From the NCBI GenBank assembly GCA_964034945.1, contig OZ035962.1:46780386-46844385 (forward strand): a stretch of 64,000 nt of DNA, read 5' to 3'. The position numbers and the translations under genes are program-made. A model generated the notes under the pieces. The model saw only the letters and a program-made list of their open reading frames with translations, was not told the origin of the DNA and did no database searches. This document shows positions 54,767-64,000 of this stretch, in pieces; the first letter of the stretch is position 1; every line of letters begins with the position of its first letter. The stretch is from Chrysopilus asiliformis (Eukaryota; Arthropoda; Insecta; Diptera; Rhagionidae).

Positions 54767-57118
54767 GTCATTTACGTTAAATTCGGTTACATTGCTCTTT
54801 TTATCAAAATGTTTTTTGCGTATTATTTTGGCTTTGTTTAAGAGATTTTGAGCTGATTTTTGTGCATTGCTTAACTTATGTCTTAGTTCTGCTAAATATG
54901 TATCATAATTGTATATTGGTGTACTTTCAATTGATTCGTTTGGTACACTAGCTAATCTTCCATATACTAATTCAAATGGAGAATAGTTTGTATCTGTATG
55001 TGGTGTTATGTTATATGAAAAAGCAAGGTGTCTGTCTCGTAGAGACGGCCAGAAGACGTGGATCCGCCTACAACGATCGCCAATAGATATTTAAGTAAAA
55101 AATTTTAGTGAAAAGGAAATTAAGGAAACCAATCTGGCAATTATTGAAAATCCGTATGGTGATTTAAGTGAACGGCGAACAGTTGTATCAAAATTCCAGT
55201 TTGAAGTCAAACTTTCTAATCAGATTTTTTTAAAATTTATTCCAATCGGAGTTTGATGTATGGGAGTTTTATGTAGAATCATATCCTAAATAACTTTTGT
55301 TCTTGCCCTTTTTTGATTAGATGTACCGTTTTTGAGATATTCGGTTGCACCATACGGGTATAATAATTTTATTTATAATTGGTTTATGATAAGAGAAGTT
55401 TGAAATAAATATCATACATACAGTGTTCAAACGCTCCCATTTCTAGTCTTTCGATCAAATATAAATTGACGAAGGTTTTACATAAATTTACTACTATTTC
55501 ATCGATTCTACTACTATTTTTCGGCCGATTTACTACGATTTCGAAAATCAAAAGTCACAACCCTGAACAGAACTTTAATGCTGGGAGCGAAAAATCGCTC
55601 TCTTACTAATGAAATACATACTTATATATGTGTGTGCATCATACCCAACAGCCATCGCTCGAGGCTTTCATTCATTTTTATGCGAGACCCCCAAACCGCT
55701 TTGAACAAGAAGCGAAAACTTAAATAGAAATCATTTTCGTTCCCAAGAACGAGAGTCGGAAACCACTGCAAACGCTTTTGCCGTTAAGAACGCAACTTTT
55801 AAGAACGAAAAGAACGAAATAACATGACATTCAATACATCAGATTCAATACACACAAAGGAGGAGCATAAAAAGAGTATAAATGTGAAATCTGTACTGCA
55901 AGCAGCAAACACAGCATAACAGCGCAGTAAAAATTTTGATTTTGCTTTTTAAAAACATAATTGCACATAGTTTAACATAACAAAATACCCTATACAATGC
56001 TTTAATGTAGCCCTCATCTTATAACACAGGTTTTGTTCAGATATCACCACAAACTATCGAGTTTCATCGATTGCAAATTTGTTATCATGGCAGCAAGCCG
56101 ATTTTCTAATTTGTACCCCCATTAGCAAAATCCAAGACGTATCCACGTCAAAAGTGTAATATGGTAACCAATTATCCCAATCATAGTTGTCAGTAAAAGA
56201 GTGCAAATATTCGTTCAGAACTCTATGGTTTCTTTCTATTGATCCTAAAGTTTCATGATGATATGGAGTTGATGTAATGTGTTCAATTTTCAGCAATTTA
56301 CAGATGTTTTTTATTACTTCGTTCATAAACTCCGTTCCTAGATCTATTTTTAGTGTTTTGAAAATACCATATTTTAATATAAATTTTTCAACTAATGTTT
56401 TTGCTATTTCATTTGCTTCTTTTGTTTCCATTGGAAATGCTTCTACATATTTTGATAATTCACACTGTATTGTTAATATGTATCGGTAATTGTTCGAAAG
56501 TTTTAATGGACCAATTGTGTCAACTGAAACAATTTCGAAAGTCTTTGATGGAGTATTTGTGATTACCAACTTTTCTTTATTGTGACGTATTGTTTTGTTT
56601 CTGCAGCATGATATGCACTTGTTTATATAGTTTTTTCCCATTTTATTCATATTTTTCCATACATATTTTTGTTTTAGTTTTGCAATCGTTCTTTTTACAC
56701 CAGTGTGACCTGAGTGTAAAGAATCGTGATATTCTTTTATTAAATTCATTTGTTCATTTAGATTTGTAATAATCTTTGGGGTTTTATATAATATTATACA
56801 AGAAGGTGTTTGCCAACCTTCATTCATCATATTGCGCTGTGTTTTATTAAAAATGTCTTTCATTTTATCAACATTTACGTATTCGAATACTTTATCATTC
56901 TTTGCAAGCGCTATTTTATTTATATCTTCATTTCGTAATGCGAGTGATAGCTTCTCCAGTACTGATCCTAAGTTCAAGTCTAGATTATCGCTATATTCTA
57001 CTGTTATCCCCTTTGTATCAATTAATATATTAGGCAAACTTTTATATGCGCGACTTTTATTATTTATTTCATCATTGAGCTCAAATTTAAGTTTTCTTAT
57101 ATTTTTTATATCACACTG
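54767..57118 (-). pseudogene. Gy2 integrase, split by E1 copy 2
   Basis: 56149-57118 holds the H2C2 zinc motif ('HDSLHSGHTGVKRTIAKLKQ' with 'CISCC') and DDE residues in 'SVDTIGPLKLSN', 'KIDLGTEFMNEV' and 'TLGSIERNHRVLNEYL'. 54767-55026 continues with 'DTNYSPFELVYGRLASVPN'. The frame appears undamaged apart from the insertions at 55027-56148 and at its 5' edge. Confidence 0.88.
55027..56148. mobile_element. Element E1, uninterrupted copy
   Basis: 1122 bp flanked by CAA (55024-55026, 56149-56151). It is inverted relative to the 32585-43786 copy. Ends: GGTGTCTGTCTCGTAGAGAC and ACGTGGATACGTCTTGGATT (inverted end). A related 'acgtggatccg' lies 25 bp inside the first end. No coding sequence, so it must be mobilised in trans or by unknown means. 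Confidence 0.85.
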
Positions 57119-57691
57119 AAAAAACGAAAATAGCGGCCACCGCTAAATATCGTGTTAGTTATTTTATTTCGGCCAATATCTATTGCAGCAGTTAATATCA
57201 CTTGCTGCTATAGAATAATAGAACCAACTATTTTAAAATATAGGCTTCCACTATTATTATAGCTAAATTTAATACCATGTGCCATTGAATAGTGATGGCT
57301 CTTAATTAGAATATATACTTTTGCCATTCATAATGCCATTGATTCATAATTAATATTTACCGTACATATTCCTATTTGTAGGCTTATTTATTTTAAATAT
57401 TTATAATATCAGCAATCTTTACAGTAAATATTCACATATTGGACCAATATAACCTTAGATTGATCTTAATTGATATTATTAATTCATACAACAAAACTAA
57501 CAAAAATAATATGTTTTTATACATATTATTTTCGCTAATTTAGTTATGTATGAACAAATAAAATATATATCACACAAGATATAAATGGTCCATTATATAT
57601 GAAGATTTCCTATAAAAAAGTTAAGGATGTTCAATTAAAAAAATGCAACAATTTTTAAATTACGATATATTTGACAAAAAATATACATATA

Positions 57692-60348
57692 CTAGCAGAC
57701 CCTACGAATGCCAGCTTAAAGTTTTTTGTATAAATTTTAGAATGCAAAAAAACCATAAATAATTTAAAAACTTTTGGGAAAAAATATTATTCTTACAGGA
57801 CCTTGCGTTTCGAATTTTGAAATTTCAACAACAGATTCGTGATAAGCAACCATGAAAACCTCCTAAAGCCAGTTTTTGCGAGAAAAATTGGAAAAAGGAT
57901 ATTTGCGTTATCCTTACAGGACCTTCCGTTTAGACTTTTTAAAAACTATTACCGGATGCGTGATCAGCGACCCTGAAAATCCCATAATGCCAATTTTTCC
58001 GGGGAAATTTTGGAAAAAGAATATTTTCGTTATCCTGACAGGACCTTCCGTTTCGATTTTTAAAAATCCCACTGCAGAGCTGTGATCAGCGAGCTCAGAA
58101 ACCCCCTAATGCAATATTTCCTGGAACAAATGGGAAAAAGATACTTCCGTTACCCTTACAGGACCTTCCGTTTCGAGTTTTGAAAATCTAACACCGGATC
58201 CGTCATCAGCGAACCCAAAAACCCCATAATGCAATTTTTTTCTCGGATAAAATGAGAAGGATACTTCGTTATCCTTACAGGTCTTTCCGTTTCGAACTTT
58301 GAAATTCTAACACCGGATTCGTGATCAGCGACCCCAAGAACCCCATAATGGCAATTTTTCCGGGGAAAAATATGGAAAAAGGATATTTGCGTTATCCTTA
58401 CAGGACCTTCCCTTTAGCATTTGAAAAATCGAACACCGGATTCGCGATCATAGACCTCGAAAATCCCTTAGTGGCAATTGCATCAAGAAAAATTGGAAAA
58501 AAGACATTTGCGTTAATCTTGCAGGACTTTTCGGTTAGAATTTTGAAATTCCAACACCGGATTCGTGATCATTTTCCGGGGAAAAATGGGAAAAAGGATA
58601 TTTTCATTATCCTTACAGGACCTTCCTTTTCGAATTTTGAAAATATAATACCGGATTCGTGATCAGCGCCCCCAAAAACCCCCTTATACAGATTTTTCCG
58701 AGGAAGAACGGGAAAAAGGATATTTATCCTTACAGGACTTTTCGTTTCGAATTTTGAAAATCTAATATCGGATTCGTGATCAGCGCGCCAAAAACCCCCT
58801 TATACCGATTTTCCGAGGAAAAACGGAAAGAGGATATTTATCCTTACAGGACTTTTCGTTTCGAAATTTGAAAATCTTTTATCGGATTCGTGATCAGCGA
58901 TCCCAAACATAAAGCCAATTTTCCCGGGGAATAACGGGAAAAAGGATATTTCCGTTATCCTTTCAGGACCTTCCATTTAGAATTTTAAAAATCTAACACC
59001 GGATTCGCGGTCAGCGACCCCGGAAACCTTATGCCGATTTTTCCCAGGAAAAACGCGAAAAAGGATATTTGCGTTATCCTTACAGGACTTTCCGTTTCGA
59101 ATTTTGAAAATCTAATATCGGATTCGTGATCAGTGACCCCAAAAACCCTATAGTGCAAATTTTTCCGGGGAAAAATGGGAAAAAGGATATTTTCATTATC
59201 CTTACAGGACCTTCCGTTTCGAATTTTGAAAATCTAATACCGGATTCGTGATCAGCGCCCCAAAAACCCCCTTATACCGATTTTTCCGAGGAAGAACGGG
59301 AAAAAGGATATTTATCCTTACAGGACCCTCCGTTTCGAATTTTGAAATTCCAACACCGGATTCGTGATTAGCGACCCCAAAAACCCCATAATGGCAATTT
59401 TTCCGGAGAAAAATGGGAAAAAGGATATTTGCGTTATATTTACAGGACCTTCCGTTTCGAATTTTGAAAATATAATACCGGATTCGTGATCAGCGCCCCC
59501 AAAAACCCCCTTATACAGATTTTTCCGAGGAAGAACGGGAAACAGGATATTTATCCTTACAGGACTTTTCGTTTCGAATTTTGAAAATCTAATACCGGAT
59601 TCGTAATCAGCGACCCCAAAAACCCTATAATGCAAATTTTTCCGGGGAAAAATGGGAAAAAGGATATTTTCATTATCCTTACAGGACCTTCCGTTTCGAA
59701 TTTTGAAAATCTAATACCGGATTCGTGATCAGCGACCCCAAAAACCCTATAATGCAAATTTTTCTGGGGAAAAATGGGAAAAAGGATATTTTCATTATCC
59801 TTACAGAACCTTCCGTTTCGAATTTTGAAAATATAATACCGAATTCGTGATCAGCGACCCCAAAAACCCTATAATGCAAATTTTTCCGGGGAAAAATGGG
59901 AAAAAGGATATTTCCATTATCCTTACAGGACCTTCCGTTTCGAATTTTGAAAATCTAATACCGGATTCGTGATCAGCGACCCCAAAAACCCTATAGTGCA
60001 AATTTTTTTTGGGGAAAAATGGGAAAAAGGATATTTTCATTATCCTTACAGGACCTTCCGTTTCGAATTTTGAAAATCTAATACCGAATTCGTGATCAGC
60101 GACCCCAAAAACCCTATAATGCAAATTTTTCCGGAGAAAAATGGGAAAAAGGATATTTTTATTATCCTTACAGGACCTTCCGTTTCGAATTTTAAAAATG
60201 TACATAGCTAAAAACCTGCTCCTGGCAACACAGATCATTTTGCAAAAAACCGCGTAAAAATCGGTCCAGTAGTTTTTGCGTTTTGTAATCTCAAACCAAC
60301 CAACAAACCAACAAACCAACAAACTTCCATTTTTATATATATAATAGA
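57692..60348 (-). mobile_element. Helitron with about twenty 122-bp tandem repeats
   Basis: On the minus strand it begins TCTATTATATATATAAAAAT after a host A and ends GTAGGGTCTGCTAG before a host T. No target duplication. About 57790-60190 is a tandem array of a 122-bp unit; successive units at 59697, 59819, 59941 and 60063 are exactly 122 bp apart. There is no Rep/helicase. Unit-length open frames repeat ('VFGVADHESGIRFSKFETEG') and are not genes. A 'caaaccaacaaa' microsatellite lies at 60293-60326. Confidence 0.9.
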
Positions 60349-60397
60349 TAAAATATAATCAAAAGTAAAGAAAATATTAAAATAAAATATTTCGTTT

Positions 60398-60697
60398 TCA
60401 ACGCACAAAAATTAAATATACTAAGCTTTGAATGATAACGTAATTTTTATCGTGTGGAGTTATAATTCTTAACAACTTACATTGCAAAAATTCCCATAGG
60501 TGGTCGCTTTCTCTAGGATACTCCGTGTTGAGTCCAAGAGATATTTTTAAATATGTTTCAACCGCCTCCAGTGGGTTCTCGAAATTGTAAGTAATATCTA
60601 CAGCGGTAATGACACCCTTTGGTTGTTTCAAATCTCCCACTACATAGACTATAGGCTGCAGAGGATTTCCAGAATTATGTTTTGCGCACAATTCAGA
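60398..60697 (-). CDS. Exon c of an unrecognised protein inside Y (last exon)
   Basis: Starts after an acceptor (CCTATAAG^TCTGAATTG) in phase 0 and runs to a TGA at 60398. It encodes about 99 residues, including 'QPIVYVVGDLKQPKGVITAV' and 'LNTEYPRESDHLWEFLQCKL'. The pattern 'ETYLKISLGLNTEYP...LWEFLQ' recalls a family of uncharacterised animal proteins often found next to transposon-like genes, but I cannot name it. Frame and splice phases agree with exon b. Confidence 0.5.
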   Translation of the reverse strand, partial: SELCAKHNSGNPLQPIVYVVGDLKQPKGVITAVDITYNFENPLEAVETYLKISLGLNTEYPRESDHLWEFLQCKLLRIITPHDKNYVIIQSLVYLIFVR

Positions 60698-60785
60698 CTT
60701 ATAGGAGTCAGCTTATGATTCTAAAAGAGAAGTTAATTATTATTAACAAGGTTACAATAAAATATCGAGAAAAATTAACTCTTAC

Positions 60786-60863
60786 CACGAAATAGGGTAC
60801 GAAATGTTGATAGACTTCATATTTGGACGGTCGAAAGGCCTTTTCTTTGGCATCGTCAACGAG
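60786..60863 (-). CDS. Exon b of the same unrecognised protein
   Basis: 78 bp between acceptor TACATAG and donor GTG^GTAAGAG, 26 codons in phase 0: 'LVDDAKEKAFRPSKYEVYQH' and on. The intron to exon c is 88 bp. Confidence 0.5.
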
Positions 60864-60952
60864 CTATGTATAAAAAACGGTTGAATATATGTGCATACTT
60901 TTAAACTGATCAACAATACCAATTTATATCCTTCAGACGTTTTCAATCCTGG

Positions 60953-61098
60953 CTATGTTTGTAAATAGGAGAATGTAGAAATATTTTCGTCATCCAGCAG
61001 CCTAAATCGTTTTGCCCGTGACGCTTGCCACAACAGAACTTCTCCGAATGGCGCTGCCGTATTCTCCAACGTAAGAAGAACTTTATTTTCTTCGTCAC
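60953..61098 (-). CDS. Exon a (upstream coding piece) of the same protein
   Basis: Open reading after acceptor TTAAAG^GTGACG: 'DEENKVLLTLENTAAPFGEV' then 'LLWQASRAKRFRLLDDENIS'. It runs into a TAG at 60953 with no clear donor before it, so either the donor was lost or the gene is broken here. No further upstream exon was found up to the edge of Y. Confidence 0.4.
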
Positions 61099-61776
61099 CT
61101 TTAATAAATTAAAATTGACATTTAACGATGAAAACTATTTCATGCCTTGATTCTAATCAATGATTAATTCTTTTTGATGAAATTAGCGATTTTATAAGAA
61201 AGAAAACACTTCTTAAAGGCACAAATTACTCTTTTTTTGGAAATCTTTTTAAATATAAATTCTTGAAAATTCGACCATATAACACCAATTGTTTTAACAC
61301 ATAATACTTACCAATGAAACAGTCTTTGAGGTGCACTAAATTATTGGCACAATTTCTCGATGCATTCTTCTCAGTTCGTTTACATCAATTAAACACTGGC
61401 ACTGACGCCAATAATCCCTTTGTCTCAACCTGTCACTCATTCAAAAGTGATGCCTGCTATTAAAATATATCTGACTCATATTTGGATTGACAGAATAGCG
61501 GCTGCCGATATTTATATGAGTTGCAAACTTTTAATATGAACTACAGCTATTTGGCAAATATTGGAAATACTTATAATTGATATTGATATTTGCTGCACAT
61601 ATTTTGGAAAATTTATATGAAATTTTAGTATTTTGTATATAAACAGCATATAAATTATATCAAATGCTAACATAAATATTAGTCATAAACATTTCCTGTC
61701 AATATTTCATATAATTAGGGGTCCCAAGTATCAGTAATATCAGCATTTCATAGATTTTTTCAAAAATTTTTATCTG

Positions 61777-62155
61777 TGCAGATAGTGAAGTAGAATCCCA
61801 TATGTAGAGTTGATCAGGCTCGTTAGTGGTTTCCGTTTGCACTTTCTGAGTGTTCATTTCATTTAATTTCTTTGCTTTACTTCTTGTTACTACATTGACA
61901 GTTTTTGGAATCATTGTTTTTAAAGAATTAGAATCTAATTGGATTCTTGACAATGCGTCTGCATTTGTATTTATTTTTCCTTGTTTAAAAATTATTTGAA
62001 AATCATAATCCATTAAATCTAGTCTTATTCTAGTCATTTTTGATGAAGGATTTTTGTGTGTGAATAGGGATACTAATGGGCGATGATCTGTTACGACAGT
62101 AAATTTTCTACCATACAAATATGGTCTAAAGTAATTTATGCCCCAGTGAATGGAT
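61777..62155 (-). pseudogene. Gy2 RNase H (C-terminal RT region missing)
   Basis: 'INYFRPYLYGRKFTVVTDHR' and 'FKQGKINTNADALSRIQ' are typical gypsy RNase H and connection motifs. The RT palm is absent; upstream sequence changes to noncoding at about 62155. The linker before integrase is interrupted by Y. Confidence 0.87.
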
Positions 62156-62531
62156 TTTCAAATTGTTTTTTTGTTTTTACATGATTTCTTTTCATTTCAC
62201 TTTACTTTTGAAAACTACATTTTGTATACATATGGAATATATTTGACTTGTTTCTTTTATTTGCTTTCGTTTCTTTTATAAATTTAAGTCAATTCATTAA
62301 TATTCATTTTTTTTATATTCATTTTTTTTTTAAATTCATTTTTTTTAATTTTGTATTTCATTCAATTATTTTGTTTTGTTGTAAATAATTCTTATTTTAA
62401 ATAACATCTCAGAAATAATTTTTTTTGTTTGTAATTATATAATAATAATAATATTAATTATTTTTATTTATATTTTTTTTTTATTTATTATTTTGTTAAA
62501 TTAATTTTTTAATTCGGTGCTGTTTGGATTT
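62156..62531 (-). other. AT-rich 3'UTR-like stretch after the nucleoplasmin-like frame
   Basis: Noncoding and A/T-rich. On minus it includes AATAAA-like motifs and an A-rich tract near 62465-62495, as expected of a copied mRNA end. The junction to RNase H is near 62155. Confidence 0.5.
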
Positions 62532-62939
62532 TTACTTTTTCTTATTTTTAGCTCCTTTGCCATCTGCGTTATTTTTCAATCTTGGTTTCTTCTTTGACTG
62601 TCCTTCGTCCTTATCCACTTCGCCTTCGTCCTCTTCGTCGGTGTCTTCGCCCATATCGGCAACTTCGACTTCGTCCTTTACATTTTGCCCAAGGATGTGA
62701 ACGAGACCAATGCCCGGTTTCAATACGGCAATTGGAATTTTTATTTCGGAGTCTTTATCTGTTTGCACCTCAACTACATTGAATTCCTCGTCTTTCGCAC
62801 CGGCCACCAGTAAAATCATTTTGGTGATCAGCTTTTGGCCGCGGGGAAAGTCTTCATTGTTGCAAAGAACATTCCAGTCCATTTCGCGTGGTTGGATCGT
62901 CCGCAGGATCGTTCGCAGGATCGTCCGCAGGATCGCCAT
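62532..62939 (-). pseudogene. Nlp: Nucleoplasmin-like protein sequence captured in Gy2, internally deleted
   Basis: A 135-codon frame. From Met at 62882 it reads like insect nucleoplasmin-like protein (a pentameric histone chaperone): 'GQKLITKMILLVAGAKDEEF', 'NVVEV', 'IKIPIAVLKPG', then, after a loss of roughly 25 residues of the core, 'GLVHILGQNVKDEVEVADMG', an acidic tract ('EDTDEEDEGEVDKDEG') and a Lys-rich tail. The loss is in frame. The first 19 codons come from the primer-binding-site repeats. It has no introns, as a captured mRNA would. The missing core strands make a working pentamer unlikely. Confidence 0.85.
62893..62939 (-). promoter_or_regulatory. Gy2 primer-binding site (tRNA-Arg type) in a 12-bp tandem repeat
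   Basis: After the 5' LTR the minus strand reads TGGCGATCCTGC, matching the end of one insect tRNA-Arg as I recall it, and then repeats GGACGATCCTGC-like 12-mers about three times. The ATG at 62939 spans the LTR/primer-site junction. Confidence 0.65.
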
Positions 62940-63566
62940 GTAATGTTATTTTATTGCAATGTTATTTATTATCCCCAAGACATCAATTAAATGAAGAGAT
63001 CATTAAGTGTCAGAATGATGAAGAAATATTTGAAGTCATCGTTATGAAATTTAGAAAGAATGAAATGTTAACTATAGTCTTATTCTTTATTTTATACAGC
63101 TGGCAAGAGAACCAGCTAATAGTTTAGGCACTTTTCAGCAGCCCGAATATTAGACAAGGCAAAGGTACTAAGCCGAACTTATCAGGCTGGTACCTTATTG
63201 CCGAGGAGAAGTAACAAGCAATTTTACTTTTTCAGTCTAAATGAAAATAACTTCTAATTTTATTTCATATGTTACAATTTCTTTTATAGCTATTTAATGT
63301 TAACTAAGCTATTTAAGTTCATCGATCTTTTCAACATTTATATTATGCATTTTGGTTAATAATCAATTATGATTGAAGTCCGAAGTGTTTCAATCATAAT
63401 TGCTGCGTTGCATATTTATGAATCATATATTTGGTTTTTCATTATTGTGGCTATGCTTATATTTATGCTTACGTGCTAATTATCTTGAAAAGTGTACTTC
63501 CTATGTTATTGTTTACATTTCTATATTCTTATGTTATTGTTTACAATTCTATCTATATGCACTACA
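62939..63566 (-). repeat. Gy2 5' LTR
   Basis: 628 bp, the uninterrupted partner of 53358-54219. It provides the empty site for the MITE in the other LTR. Confidence 0.92.
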
Positions 63567-63570
63567 AAAG

Positions 63571-64000
63571 GATATTTTCACAACCAAACATTTCGTCTGA
63601 CACGGCGGAAAATAATAAAAAACTTTTAGATACAACCACTGAGAGTTTAGTAGCACTAAAAAACCTTGGTGTGAGTGTAACAGATTGGAATCCAATACTA
63701 ATATATTTACTCACTCAAAAAAAGCTACATCCGGATTCTCTTGTGTTATGGGAACAATCACTAACACAGGAAACCACGCTCCCAAGTTTCAATGAACTTA
63801 AAACATTCCTGGACACTAGATTCAGAACCTTGGAAGCAATAGAGAATCGAAAGGCTCCGGTATCTAAAAGCGAGCCCAGACTAAAGACTAATCAGTCATT
63901 CACATCCACAAAGCAAAATTATAAATGCGTGTTTTGTCAAGGAACCCATTTTTCGAATCAGTGTCTTAAATTCAAACAATTAAATTCCAAAAAACGATTG
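63571..64000 (+). CDS. BEL3 gag, second part (runs off the window)
   Basis: Resumes the gag frame after Gy2: 'LLDTTTESLVALKNLGVSVT', 'ILIYLLTQKKLHPDSLVLWE' and the CCHC knuckle 'CVFCQGTHFSNQC'. Open to the last base. With the first part it shows an otherwise undamaged gag, so the Gy2 insertion may have been what disabled BEL3. Confidence 0.88.

Larger units (their letters stand above)
57119..61773. mobile_element. Insertion Y between Gy2 RNase H and integrase; carries exons and a Helitron
   Basis: Gy2 coding stops at a CTG (61774-61776) and resumes at another (57116-57118), so a 3-bp duplication is likely. Without the Helitron at 57692-60348 the insert is about 2.0 kb. The ends ('cactgaaaaaacgaaaatag' and, inverted, 'cacagataaaaatttttg') are weakly alike. 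It contains three exon-like pieces on minus. 57119-57691 and 61099-61773 are AT-rich with no gene; 'aatagcggc' occurs near both ends (57133, 61494). Confidence 0.65.
53358..63566 (-). mobile_element. LTR retrotransposon Gy2 (Ty3/gypsy-type) carrying a nucleoplasmin-like sequence
   Basis: LTRs 53358-54219 and 62939-63566 start TGTAATG and end ACTACA (plus), with the 4-bp duplication AAAG (53354-53357, 63567-63570). Without a MITE the LTRs are 629 and 628 bp and about 98-99 percent alike. On the minus strand: 5' LTR, primer-binding site, nucleoplasmin-like coding, RNase H, [Y], integrase, [E1], [MITE], pol end, purine tract, 3' LTR. Gag, protease and RT are absent, so it depended on helper proteins for its last move, unless they were lost afterwards. 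Confidence 0.88.
51810..64000 (+). mobile_element. BEL/Pao retrotransposon BEL3, split by Gy2 and continuing past the window
   Basis: Plus-strand order: promoter, repeat-rich LTR ending at 52634, tRNA-Tyr primer-binding site, gag first part (52714-53357), then gag second part from 63567 to the window end. The LTR start cannot be placed because its partner is outside the window; it may lie upstream of 51810. Confidence 0.85.

Noticed and set aside
57790..60190. Regular spaced repeats that could suggest a CRISPR array
   Set aside because: The 122-bp units are contiguous with no unique spacers, lie inside a Helitron, and the DNA is animal.
59318..60322. Open frames with repeated 'VFGVADHESGIRFSKFETEG' peptides
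   Set aside because: They follow the 122-bp unit and recur once per unit; unit length is not a multiple of three and frames break at once when a unit varies.

Overview
This window is AT-rich eukaryotic DNA, almost certainly from an insect and probably a dipteran. It has GT-AG introns of about 60 bp, many insect-type transposable elements (BEL/Pao, Ty1/copia, CsRn1-like Ty3/gypsy, piggyBac, P, mariner, hAT, PIF/Harbinger-like, Helitron, non-LTR), primer-binding sites complementary to insect tRNA-Tyr, tRNA-Trp and tRNA-Arg, and host-gene pieces that resemble fly P5CS and nucleoplasmin-like protein. No prokaryotic features, rRNA, complete tRNA genes or CRISPR arrays were seen. Most of the DNA is elements inserted into elements, and target-site duplications let much of the order be read.

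Region by region. 1-2485: a long uninterrupted P-element-type transposase on the minus strand, cut by the window edge. 3218-21796: one minus-strand BEL/Pao element (BEL1) broken by a mariner (3684-4609), a non-LTR element (5216-7802), a plus-strand BEL element (BEL2, 9216-14944), a Helitron (17520-19336) and a palindrome-rich 920-bp insertion (19593-20512). 21897-23468: a Helitron 3' part made of 122-bp repeats. 23469-30545: a minus-strand Ty1/copia element broken by a piggyBac (25111-27496) and a TAA-flanked element (27622-29078). 30610-32450: a non-LTR ORF1 fragment. 32585-43786: an unclassified 1.1-kb element (E1) expanded to 11 kb by a young CsRn1-like gypsy, a 3.3-kb element that itself holds a hAT, a 1.26-kb inverted-repeat element and two MITEs side by side.

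44129-44302 is a spliced exon of the host gene for delta-1-pyrroline-5-carboxylate synthase, plus strand. It is the only clear host exon. If the gene is intact, much of the window is probably its introns, because no other P5CS exon lies in the remaining 19.7 kb downstream. 44424-48388: BEL remnant with a second copy of the 5216-7802 non-LTR family, itself holding another non-LTR fragment. 49098-51115: Helitron remnant, two MITEs and a BEL remnant. 51380-51666: a possible small spliced gene. 51810-64000: a plus-strand BEL element (BEL3) whose gag is split by a 10.2-kb minus-strand LTR element (Gy2, 53358-63566).

Gy2 is the most unusual part. Directly downstream of its primer-binding site, where gag-protease-RT should be, lies a nucleoplasmin-like coding sequence; RNase H and integrase follow. 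Between RNase H and integrase is an insertion (Y, 57119-61773) that carries spliced-looking exons of an unrecognised protein and a 2.66-kb Helitron full of 122-bp repeats. Integrase is split again by a second, uninterrupted copy of E1 (55027-56148), which gives the empty-site sequence needed to read the 32585-43786 nest.
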